This document shows, piece after piece, positions 1 through 12,369 of a stretch of DNA of 64,000 bases. This DNA comes from Marisa cornuarietis (taxonomy: Eukaryota > Mollusca > Gastropoda > Architaenioglossa > Ampullariidae): assembly GCA_004794655.1 (NCBI GenBank), contig SMMW01000634.1, positions 1,646,501-1,710,500 of the forward strand, read 5' to 3'. Under the pieces are notes generated by a model. That model made no database searches and was not told where the DNA came from. It worked only from the letters and a program-made list of their open reading frames with translations. Made by a program: the position numbers and the translations under genes. How positions within the stretch are numbered: the stretch's first letter is position 1; each line of letters opens with the position of its first letter.

Positions 1-86
1 GACCTGCGACATGACATCCAGCAGCAAATTATTTCTGACCCACTTTGTTTTTTCAGCCACTTCTGCGCCATCTTGCCATGACTTAC

Positions 87-471
87 ATTTTTGGATCTGT
101 TGAGTCAACAGTGTCCTTCTGGACTCTGATTCCGTTTCTGCAAGCTTCATGAGCAGTAAATGTAGGTCTGACACAGGTGACATTGAGCTTCTCCAGGAAG
201 TTGATCTTACAATGACCGTTAGCATGATAATCTAACAAGAGTAGTATCAATGGAACAATAGTTCTGTCTGCGAAAGTTCGGCCACAGCACCAAAGATTGT
301 CATTTGAACCTCCATACAAACGTCAATATGACTTTCAGCTACTTTTCCCAGCAAGGCGTTTTCTCGAAGATTCCATGCGGTGACAGGGCTTATGGCATTC
401 ACCTTCTTAACATGAATGCCTGTACTGCAGGGGCCCGCGATGATCTCTTTGTTTTCGAGCCCAGCGTCCAT
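87..471 (-). pseudogene. Broken coding remnant or degraded exon, family unknown
   Basis: Two overlapping minus-strand frames read like real protein. One starts at an ATG at 471 with a good context (CAACAATGG) and runs 74 residues to 247. The other covers 319-86 and contains WCCGRTFADRTIVPL and a Cys/His-containing stretch. A frame change near 250-325 would be needed to join them, and the second frame has a stop at 325, so the copy looks broken. At its end lies a strong splice donor, GTAAGT (86-81). Further protein-like but stop-interrupted stretches lie upstream on the same strand to about 930. A short (CAA)n run precedes the ATG. I do not recognise the family. It could be a decayed retrogene, a transposon ORF or an exon with an assembly error. 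Confidence is low. Confidence 0.25.
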
Positions 472-513
472 TGTTGTTGTTGCTGTTGTTGTGTCTGTGA
501 TTTTATTTTTTTA

Positions 514-590
514 AACAAAGCGCTTTGAGCCTGCCTTTGGTGGTTGGTAAAGCACTATTTTAAATCAGCTTTATATATTCATTTGTTTAT
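514..590. repeat. Dispersed-repeat tail (AAGCGCTTTGAGCC type)
   Basis: The segment has AAGCGCTTTGAGCC, then GGTAAAGC, then a TTTATATATT tail. This is the style of the short 3' tails of CR1-like LINEs and SINEs in aquatic invertebrates. The assignment rests on resemblance only. Confidence 0.35.
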
Positions 591-599
591 TTTATGATT

Positions 600-1915
600 G
601 TTGTTTTCTCCTTGGTGTTCTTGCTTAAGAGCACGGCCAACAAGTCCTGCCTCAATGTGCTCAAGTGGTGAAGCGATTTCGCAATGCTTAGACGCGTTCC
701 AAGGTTCTCTGAGCTCTGTCAGTTCTGGCGTTCAATCAATCCATTATTTTACTCAATTCTTTACTCGTGGCTTTCATCTTTCTATTAGTCACGAGAGCTT
801 CAGTCAAGCTAAGCTTTTCCCATCCAAGCTGCACTCGTATGTTATTTCGGAGTTTTTAGTGTTCGCGATATTCCGTGGTTTCTTCCAGACCAGCTCGAAG
901 AAATCTTCGATGTTGCCACTACAGTGATTCAGCAAGATTTTAGCGCAACAAAAGAAAATTTTGGCAATGTATGCGTTTTGTTTTGATCAAGCATACAGTT
1001 TCTACGGTCATACAAAACTGAAACTTCATCGCACTAGGCAAAACAATGTTCGTGTGTTCTCAGCTGTTCTAAAAATCACTCAGATTTACCTTTAATTTTA
1101 AACCAGTCCACTTTTGTGTTTCTACAGATTTATTCATAGACTGCAGTCACCTGTCGAGAAAGACTGTGCATGTTGATAAGAAATACACTGATCTTGCAAC
1201 AGTCGACTTATTCAGATGCGTATTATACATGTGTTTGTTTATCAGCAAATGTCGCCCTTTGTCTCTTATTGTCAAGGTATGGTTTAATATGATCTGACTT
1301 TTTAATATAAATCTTGTCATTGGAGAATATAACTTTTGTCTATGAAGACTATAAAGCTTATGAATATACAGTTTCTTTGTGTTATAAACATATCCTATGA
1401 AAAGCCTGGTTTAAATTCTACACGAATCTTACAGACATATTTTTGCATCTTCAGCCCAGCTTGTTTAAACTTGTTTTGAGGTCAAAGACCCCTGCTTGTA
1501 ATTTCTTACGCAGACTTTGTTACAGTTTGTTCGTCAATTTATGATCAAGCTTACGACCAAAATAATGGCGAGAGAATACTACATTCCTCACAAAATAAAG
1601 ATAATCCTCAGTGATCTTTTATGCGAATAGATTTCTATTTTATTTTACTGTCTGGTTGGTAAAAATAGTTTCTTCACAGCTTGTACTCACCCTATCTAAT
1701 AACTAGGCGCTTGCGATCAGCTTAGACAAGGATAAATTCTACATTAATAACCACTTGCATTGCTTAAATTCAGCTTGTGTTTGTGTTTACAGGCTGTTTG
1801 CTCGGCTGATACGGAAACCGACGAAATGTTACATCAGTATGTCAGACACAGGTGAGAGACCTCATCAAGATATCAGGTAATATTGAAGAGCCAACTTTTT
1901 CCGATGTCTATTTAT
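600..1915. other. No gene seen
   Basis: The plus-strand frame 598-927 has no recognisable domain. The complementary strand has protein-like pieces broken by stops (see 87-471). The rest is A+T-rich with no RNA gene or repeat that I can see. Confidence 0.5.
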
Positions 1916-1917
1916 GA

Positions 1918-2440
1918 TGTTGATAACAATAACAATAATAGTATTTATATAGCACATCTTCCTACAAAAAAGTGAACTCGATGCGCCTTACAAGAGACAA
2001 GGGGCAGTGGGGAATACGGTGGACATCACAATCAAGATGAAACAGACAAAAACACTCACATGCACAGTTAGCAATGCCAGGAGCACGAAAGAAAGCAAAG
2101 ATAGGAGATAAAAGTATGGTGGAGAAAGGAGCCATCAGAGTACCGATTACAGTAGGTATTACCGAGTGTGATAGGTTTTAAGTCCAGACAGGAGAACATG
2201 TAGCGTCTCCACTGTCTGTACGGAGAGACAGAGGCAGTGCATTCCAGATGCAGGGACCATTCTGGAGCCTGATACGTGGGGCAGTGAGAAAACTGGGGTG
2301 AGTAGAGCGAAAATGATTTGAAATCGTCTGTTCTACTTTTAGAAATTTAAATTGACAGAAATTCCAGGTGTTGTCATCAGAAGTCAAAGATTTTGTCGAG
2401 TGCAGTGGGCTAGTTAGACTGTAACCGATAAATAAGGCGG
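1918..2440. repeat. Dispersed repeat with AATAA / TTTATATAGC / GCGCCTTACAA signature
   Basis: The segment opens with AATAACAATAATAGTATTTA, then TATAGCAC and GATGCGCCTTACAAG. After 2170 comes a block with TTTTAAGTCCAGACAGG and GCATTCCAGATGCAGGGACC. This order (A+T tail, 'gcgcctta', then 'ttttaagt...ttccagag') is familiar from interspersed repeats of aquatic animals. The minus-strand frame 2178-2486, with WNALPLSLR near its end, resembles the C-terminal tail of some LINE reverse transcriptases. Superfamily uncertain. Confidence 0.4.
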
Positions 2441-2754
2441 CGGTTACAGTGATTCGTGTTGGTAATCGTTTTGATGTTGATGCCATGTTCTCCTATGTTG
2501 ATGTGATGTTCACAGACACTGATGTGCTGTTCGTGTAGCGAAGTGACAGCTGGTCGCATGGCGACTTCGTCAAGTTGATGTGTAATGATCTTCACCTATG
2601 TGAACACCAGAATCTTTTCGAGAGTAGTCTTATAGTGTAGTAGTGTGTAGTAGTTTTCTTTTCTTTTTGTTTATTTCTTTAAATATCTCGTAGTATTGGT
2701 CAGTTTCGTCTTCGGAGCTTGCGGGTGTGTAGGTGTGGCCTTTATACTTACATA

Positions 2755-2850
2755 TCTCTCACAACACAAACACACTCTCTCTCTCACTCACACATATACA
2801 CACACTCACACAAACACACGAACGCACGCATGAACACTTGCACATAAACA
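2755..2850. repeat. CA/CT-rich simple sequence
   Basis: Imperfect CACACA and CTCTCT runs with interruptions. Confidence 0.7.
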
Positions 2851-2879
2851 CACTTTATGAATAAAGACTTTTTGTTTTA

Positions 2880-4520
2880 ACAATTGTATTTGTTGCGGCC
2901 ATCATTCTCACGTAAGTGTGGTCACACTCCCACTCACCAAGAACACTCGGACTTTGTCACACTATAGAGTTGAACAACATAATGAAAATAATGTTTTTTC
3001 CTTGCAAGACGTGTCAAAATATATAACTCTATACAAACAATACCAGTGTATAGACAGCACACCGATGCCGTACACACTTGAGATATCACAATGGGGGTGG
3101 GGGGCAGTTCTTTAAGAAACCGAAAGAAAATCGTTAACAACACAAATAACTTGAAAAGAAGCTGAACAGTAAAAATGTTCAATGAATTATGACATACAGT
3201 GAACCGGGATAGCACATGAACCGGGAGTACACATTGCTGAAAGCAGGCATCGTCAATACAGCATTGCCATTCAACACAACACATATTTGTTCAAATTACT
3301 GTTTTTTCAAATTTTTTTTGATTGACATTTCGTGTACTTTGAAGCCATTTATAAATTTGGAAATGTAAACAATATAACATTATATGTATGTTTTACTTTC
3401 CTTTGTATATCAGAAATAATCATAGGAGGGTAGGATCTGGTACAATGACATAAGCTTACAGATGTGAACAATTCCAAATAAAACCAGATATTATGAGAGC
3501 ACTGGCCTCACGTGAGTGCCCGAGTTGCTGGCAAGGCGAGCGGAGATGGGCTACATGAGGGAAACCCTCCTACGTCCGCTATCACTTGCATGTGTTTAGA
3601 CTGTGAATTGCTGCCTCTCGAGTGAAACGTGAAATAAACTGTAACCGTCTAAACACACTTGGTGATAACTAGTAGGAAGTTAGAAAGACATAGGACTTGA
3701 ACAGATCACTAGTAAACAGGAAAAAAAGCGCTGCCTGGAAAGGCAATAATTTACAGCACTGTGTAAATACTGCATGAGAAGTATGGAACAAGCTGACAGC
3801 GTGGAAAAAATCAACAACAACAACAACAAAATATTTTTTAAAAAAATACGCACACACACTGGCAGCACAAGCGAAGACATCAGAGTAGATGTTAGAACAC
3901 AGTCTGAAAAGTGATGTCAAATCACTACAAGCCAGACAAGCATTTGGTGAGGACACGACAGTGTTAACGATCACACCGTGTGGTGACGTGGACAATCTTC
4001 GGCGAACGCCGGCTACTGCCGCCATACCAGTGTGGCCTATATACCGGACCGACGCTGATTAGTTTGTGTTGTCAACAGGACACCAGCCAGCTGGTTTTAC
4101 AGTCAACAACTGGGAACAATAGCAGCACCTGTCTGCGTATTTCTCTTTCCGAATGACATTATACAACCAGGGTTTAAAGAAAAAGAAAACAAAGTTCATA
4201 GTCAGCGTACTTCTGTCTTAATTCCTGCACTTCTGTCTTTATCGCCAACTGTCAACTGAAATCAAGGCTCTCCCCCAGAGAAAGGGCGCCTGCAACGTGC
4301 TGGACAGAGATGAGAGACAACAGCGTTAACTACTGTCTGGGAAGGGAACAAATGTTAAATAACTAGCGGATGGCGAGTGCAGTCAGCAATGTCATAGCAC
4401 CAGACGACCAGCAGACGGACAAGCCGGCCAGGAGCGAGTGGCGGTGCAAGGTGGGTAGAAGAGGGGTTGGTGGTAGGTGTGTGTGTGTGTGTGGGGGGGG
4501 GAATAAGGGGTGAGAGTCTC
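2880..4520. other. 3' flank of the EGR gene, no other gene seen
   Basis: The stretch should hold the EGR 3' UTR, which reads leftward from 4523. I found no clear minus-strand AATAAA near the stop; the nearest obvious TTTATT (plus strand) is at about 2669. ATTTA motifs on the minus strand are sparse (near 4357 and 3762). The short frames here have no recognisable domain. Confidence 0.4.
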
Positions 4521-4523
4521 TCA

Positions 4524-7763
<3,240 letters not shown>

Positions 7764-7773
7764 CACGGAACTT

Positions 7774-7830
7774 TTATCGTTCACAGCCAACAAGTTGATA
7801 ATGTGCCCTGAAGTGGGCGAGTATCCACAT
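7774..7830 (-). CDS. uORF in the EGR leader (18 codons)
   Basis: The first ATG after the predicted transcription start lies at 7830, out of frame with EGR. It reads MWILAHFRAHYQLVGCER and stops at 7774, ten bases before the EGR ATG at 7763. That spacing would make EGR translation depend on leaky scanning or reinitiation. The context (TTGCATGTG) is weak at -3. Whether it is translated is unknown. Confidence 0.5.
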   Translation of the reverse strand: MWILAHFRAHYQLVGCER

Positions 7831-7921
7831 GCAATCACGACTGAGAACTTGTTTCACTATCTGTAACGCCCTCCTTACGCACGGTTTCGACAAGACTGGC
7901 TGAATCTATGAATGAAACAGT

Positions 7922-7930
7922 CCTTTTATA
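7922..7930 (-). promoter_or_regulatory. EGR TATA box
   Basis: TATAAAAGG on the minus strand. It predicts a transcription start near 7900-7905, where a TTCAGCC initiator-like sequence occurs, and a leader of about 140 bases before the ATG at 7763. Confidence 0.75.
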
Positions 7931-7967
7931 CTGGCGTTCTCAATGAACTGGGCCGGCACAGTGATAC

Positions 7968-7980
7968 CCATATACGGAAT
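7968..7980. promoter_or_regulatory. CArG-like serum response element overlapping an ETS core
   Basis: CCATATACGG differs from CC(A/T)6GG at one position and runs into CGGAAT. It lies about 40 bp upstream of the TATA box. Confidence 0.5.
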
Positions 7981-7992
7981 GTGCTAATTTAC

Positions 7993-8037
7993 GCTACCAT
8001 GGCAACAGCCAATCACTGAACAGTCTGTTTGACGTCA
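7993..8037. promoter_or_regulatory. RFX-like X-box, CCAAT box and perfect CRE
   Basis: GCTACCATGGCAAC (7993-8006) is a near-palindromic X-box. GCCAAT is at 8008-8013 and TGACGTCA at 8030-8037. A further TACGTCAC half-CRE is at 8044-8051. The CRE lies about 100 bp upstream of the TATA box, a typical position for a CREB site in an immediate-early promoter. Confidence 0.6.
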
Positions 8038-8310
8038 ACGAAATACGTCACAGCTTCGCCGTGACCTTTGCGATCAATTCGTTTCTGCTCAAAAGTAGGT
8101 CACAACTCATAGTAAGGAATTTCCCCACAAATGACGGCCCAGGTCCACAATTTCTCTATTATATACCTGTTCCTAACAGAAAAGATTCTGTCAGTGACAA
8201 CACATAAGACTACTTTGTGATGTTGCGCTAGAATCGTTAGTTTTCTTTCGTAGTAGAAAATACTCGAACCTCGACGTAGTGACGTGAACTCTCATACGGG
8301 CCTTTGTCAA

Positions 8311-8323
8311 CTTCCATATTTGG
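8311..8323. promoter_or_regulatory. Perfect CArG box with abutting ETS core
   Basis: CCATATTTGG (8314-8323) overlaps ACTTCC (GGAAGT on the other strand). This CArG/ETS pairing is the classical SRF-ternary complex factor arrangement of EGR and FOS promoters. Confidence 0.75.
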
Positions 8324-8377
8324 CACACAAAGCCTAACGTTCGTAACCGCCGTGTGAATGCTGCTTTATGTTAATTT

Positions 8378-8385
8378 TGACGTCA
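8378..8385. promoter_or_regulatory. Perfect CRE, distal
   Basis: TGACGTCA between the two perfect CArG boxes of the EGR upstream region. Confidence 0.65.
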
Positions 8386-8408
8386 ATCGGCGAGGGGAAA
8401 TAATCTAA

Positions 8409-8432
8409 CCATATATGGCACAAACACTTCCG
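8409..8432. promoter_or_regulatory. Perfect CArG box plus nearby ETS site
   Basis: CCATATATGG (8409-8418), followed seven bases later by ACTTCCG (8426-8432), the complement of CGGAAGT. This is a second SRF/ternary-complex-type unit. Confidence 0.75.
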
Positions 8433-8464
8433 ATGTTTGCATGTAAAGCCCGGAAACATACAAC

Positions 8465-8482
8465 CCTTATATAGAAATTTCC
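8465..8482. promoter_or_regulatory. CArG-like site with ETS-like core
   Basis: CCTTATATAG is one mismatch from a CArG box and is followed by TTTCCG. It is the most distal of the EGR cluster. Confidence 0.4.
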
Positions 8483-8489
8483 GTAAAGC

Positions 8490-9541
8490 TTCGACAAAAG
8501 TCGTGAGGAATTCCGGAACCGAAGCTATGTTAAGCACAGAACCGTGCAACCTCGCGGGTCAAAAGTTTAGGGGTCGACCTAGGAGAAAGCATCACTAAAA
8601 TAGCTCGAAAACGCCCAAATCGCAGCGCTGTATGTCGGAGGGAGAAAGGCTGCACTCGTATTCACTTTAAAAAAGAAGAAAAAAAAATCGCAGCAAGCTG
8701 CGATGTAAAGTGGAGCTGAGCCAGTTGCAGTTGAGATATTTCTCACTTACGTCACTTGCGTTTAATTATTTCCGACTGCTTCACAGTCGACCCATTAGAG
8801 ACAAGCATAATCGCTGAGCAAAGTACTATTTTTAAAATTAATTCACTGTCGAGTGGATCTACATCGCCGAATATAAATAATTAATTTTACCGTACTGTTT
8901 TTTTTTTTTTCAGTGCAAACATTCAAATTTCATAATTCAAATATTTCTCTCCGTGGTAGAGCTAGATAATTCTAAAATGAAAATTTACATCTCATTATCC
9001 TTAAAGCACAGTTCACCCGCAACATACGCGATTTTGAACCAACACACTTCGATCGTGTGTGTGTGTGTGTGATTAGAAAGAAACGTCAACGCATTCACAC
9101 GATTTTTAGCTAACGCGCTGCGATTTTGTTTTAAACGAGAAAAGCTGACGCTATAGCACTGCAGGCCTGTCAGCCTCTTCATAATGATGTGTTAGGCATT
9201 TAATAATTTAAGAAAAATAGCCACAACACCTAGAAAACAATTAAAATGCATTTTAACCTTGAATTTAAGATAAATGAAATGTCTTAAGTTTAGCTCATTC
9301 TTTTATTTTAATAATGTATTTTGCGGTCAGAGCAGCCGGAGAGCCAGCACGGGTCCGGGACAGTCGACCTCACCGGACCCTTGTTACTGTAATCGTAAAT
9401 TATTTTTCCAGTACATATCATTTAGTAACGTAATATAGACTGCAAACATTAGGACAGGTGCACTATATGAGCTGCATCATTTATTGAACATTGAGTTGTT
9501 TGCACGTGAGTGGTTAGTAACTGAGGAAATATGACATTTAT
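8490..9541. other. No gene seen upstream of EGR
   Basis: Mostly A+T-rich, with a short (TG)n at 9055-9071. No divergent gene is visible. Confidence 0.5.
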
Positions 9542-10106
9542 AGACCAACCTGAATGGTTTGCGTTTTTTGCAGATATCGGTAGCTATAGGCGATATAAAC
9601 CTAACCTGTAAATTTTAGCCTCCAAAACCCATCCGTTAATTAATTATCCGCAAGCAAAGTATGCGATTCGCACATGCGATCAACGAGCGCCGTTAACAGT
9701 GTACTACGTCACACTAGTGCACCATTCACAACATTGGCAGCCGTAAACACCAAACAGAGAGAGAGAGAGTGAGCGACAGTTGGGATTATTCGGACGTTAA
9801 AGTCTGCTTTTCTCGTGCTAAAGTAACAGTTTTTCAAAACCACGAGAAATACAGACTTTCAGCGTCCCAATAACCCGAGCTGTCGCTCATTCTCTCTCTC
9901 TCTGTTTGTGTTGACTGCTGTCAGTGTTGTGAATGGTGCACTAGTGTGACGTAGTACACTGTTAGCGACGCTAGTTGATCGTAAGTACGAATCGTAGCGG
10001 ATAATTAATTAACGGATGGGTTTTGGAGGCTAAAATTTATAGGTTAGGTTAATATCGCCTGTATCTACCGATATATGAAAACTTCAAAAACCATTCAGGT
10101 TGGTCT
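9542..10106. mobile_element. Full-length foldback (palindromic) non-autonomous element, copy 1
   Basis: The ends are AGACCAACCTGAATGG and its complement CCATTCAGGTTGGTCT. Almost the whole element is two long, slightly diverged inverted arms of about 250 bp around a short loop near 9826 (TTTCTCGTG / CACGAGAAA closes the stem). Matching inner blocks include CCGTTAATTAATTATCCG and GAGCGACAG with their complements. TTAA follows the right end (10107-10110); the left end has TTAT. No coding frame. TTAA-type targets occur with piggyBac-like and Kolobok-like transposases, but the superfamily is unproven. Confidence 0.85.
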
Positions 10107-10110
10107 TTAA

Positions 10111-11430
10111 GGATCAAACATGTAGTACCCCGTTCCATAGAAAACATCCCGTGTGAGGAATGTTAGGTAAACCTTTCTTTTAAAAAATGGGAAAAGGAAA
10201 AGAAGGGGGAAAAAATCCACTGACCAATTTAAGGCCGGGCCCCTTTCACAGCCGCGGGCCCGGGTACAGCATCCCCACCCCCTGCCCTCTCTCTCGTCAG
10301 GCCTGTCTTTGGTTATTGCATTGAGGTGCTTTGTATATATCGGTCTCGAATAGGCGGTTCTAGATCTGCGCGAGGGTAGGGTGGGGTGATGAAACAAACG
10401 ACTGCTTACAATATTTTGTACGTACACGACTTGACATTCTTTCTCCACATCACGATATTAAAAGAATTTAAGCATGCCCCTTGCATGCATGGCCAAGCTG
10501 TGAACTTTCGACCTGCGCCGTGTAGTCATGCAGACTGTGATGTTAACAGTCTTGTTTTCACGGTCCTTGCGTTACAACACAGCTTGTCTTAATGGTTTTG
10601 TGCAATCTTTCATTCTAAAATGATTCCCTGTGGGAAAATATGATCATTGACTTCATATTTTTATCGAACGTGTGGTAAGATATGATATGATACATGAGCC
10701 CCAAGTGCACTTGTGCAAATCGGACGTCTTTGTTGACACTAAATATTTGTGACCGCACGAAGATCAATGAACTTAATGTCGCCACACATACGCGACTATA
10801 CCCTCACACACATATAAATACATGGCCATATCGCACGGCCTGGATATATCTATATAGACCTTCTTGCAGACATCGAGACAACCGTGCATTGAGCGCCTGC
10901 AAAGCCCAGTCACGGAGGGTGCATTACCACATGTTATCTTTGACGACCAAGTAAAAAAAGAACGTGAAGATGGAAACCATCCATGGAATGGCGCAAGTTG
11001 TGGACGAGAGTTGTCCAAGTCAGCACCTTTCTGCAAAAACAGGTCATAAGAGAGTCTGGCTTCAGAGTGAGCCTGAAGGTCACCCAGCTTATATAATCAC
11101 TCACACAAAATATGCTTACCGGTCCATGTCTTCAATGCCATGATTCAACGTTTCACTGCCAGTTTGATAAATGTATGACAAGCGTGCAACAAGTGTGTAC
11201 CTTAGAAATGCACGACTAAAAGCCAGACGCTCCGCCCTGTCCACCCATTGTTCCGGCGAGAGCCTCTGCAGCAGGTCTGTTGCATTTCAGCCGCCCGCCC
11301 ACAACCAATGGAGAAAAAATATATATATGCCCATGCAAGGGTCAACAGACGACTGCAGCACTCGGTAAAATGGCCGATCGAGCGGCTGAACATGCGAGAT
11401 GGACGAGGAAAGAATGGCCAGAATTCCTGG
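10111..11430. other. No gene seen
   Basis: Short frames only. A GC-rich strip at 10220-10300 and a CCAAT box at 11305 are the only notable motifs. Confidence 0.45.
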
Positions 11431-11438
11431 CAACAGCC

Positions 11439-11446
11439 TATAAATA
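11439..11446 (+). promoter_or_regulatory. TATA box of the small RING-like ORF
   Basis: TATAAATA about 78 bp before the ATG at 11517, followed by a C-rich run. Spacing and orientation fit a short leader. Confidence 0.4.
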
Positions 11447-11516
11447 CGTCCCCCTCCCCCCCCCCCCCCCGAGATGGCAAACTGAGCGCAGCTTATCTGC
11501 AGTTTTGCTAACGATC

Positions 11517-11696
11517 ATGGCAATTAATTCCCTAGAAGACGTGTACCACAAGTGCCACAAATATAAAATCTTACTGAACAGTAGACCTCAACCTAAATTT
11601 GTACTCTGTACCGTGTGCAAGAAAGTTGCACTGACAACATTAAATTGTTTGCACAGATTTGTCCAGATCTTGCCTTATCAAAGCTTCTTTGAGTGA
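11517..11696 (+). CDS. Small ORF with truncated RING-like (TRIM-type) motif, 59 aa
   Basis: The ATG at 11517 has a fair context (ATCATGG). The protein runs MAINSLEDVY... to ...YQSFFE. Residues 31-46 read CTVCKKVALTTLNCLH, the C-x2-C ... C-x-H spacing of the first half of a TRIM-type RING finger; the phrase 'TLNCLHRF' is typical of that family. The next expected Cys pair is missing (Val follows Phe) and the frame ends soon after, so an intact E3 ligase finger is not encoded. It is either a decayed 5' end of a TRIM gene or retrocopy, or a short RING-like protein. A TATA box lies upstream at 11439. No downstream B-box or further exon was recognised. Confidence 0.35.
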   Translation: MAINSLEDVYHKCHKYKILLNSRPQPKFVLCTVCKKVALTTLNCLHRFVQILPYQSFFE

Positions 11697-11699
11697 AGA

Positions 11700-12280
11700 A
11701 AGTGGGTGTTGCACTTAAGATTTAAGTGTTAACACAACCACAATATCACTCAACACCCAGGGCTGTCCTCTGGCCGCCAGCATTGTAATCATGCCATCAA
11801 CAGGTTTCTTCGGTGGCTTTTATTTTAACATTATCATCGATCCGAATAAACCTACAAACAATCGATTAAAATAGAAACTCGATCACACGATGTCTAAAAA
11901 AATTCCCACTGAAGAATTACTTCACAAATAATTATTTTCTTAGCGTTTACCAAAATAAATGTGACGCCATTTGGAATGAGGTCTTTCTCGTGAAGACTGT
12001 GACCAGAATTAAATAGGTTACAGGTGCGACAAGTCAAGGATTAACGATACCAATGATATATTTTCATAGTGCATTGAGGTCTGTGACTGATATGGCACAG
12101 TCAAACGTTTAGAAAATTAATACCCTCAGTGAAATATGTAAAGCGTTATGCACATCATACAACATACATCATAGTCCGTGAATTTTAAAAAGCTCAGGTG
12201 AGATATCAGTCTGTTGAATGTAAATAGCTTGGTTGAGACTTTAAAAAAAAATACTGCATGATGGCACATTCTGGAATAAA
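11700..12280. other. No gene seen
   Basis: Only a weak inverted pair, TGGGTGTTG (11704) and CAACACCCA (11752), downstream of the small ORF. Confidence 0.4.
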
Positions 12281-12319
12281 ACACACACACACACACAAAT
12301 AAAACACACACACACAAAT

Positions 12320-12366
<47 letters not shown>
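12281..12366. repeat. (CA)n microsatellite, interrupted by AAATAAAA
   Basis: Three CA blocks separated by AAATAAAA spacers, the last the longest. The CA-repeat frames here are artefacts. Confidence 0.95.

Positions 12367-12369
<3 letters not shown>

Noticed and set aside
7764..7838. An EGR start at 7838, 25 codons upstream of the chosen ATG
   Set aside because: The codon at 7838 is GTG, not ATG; the first in-frame ATG is 7763.
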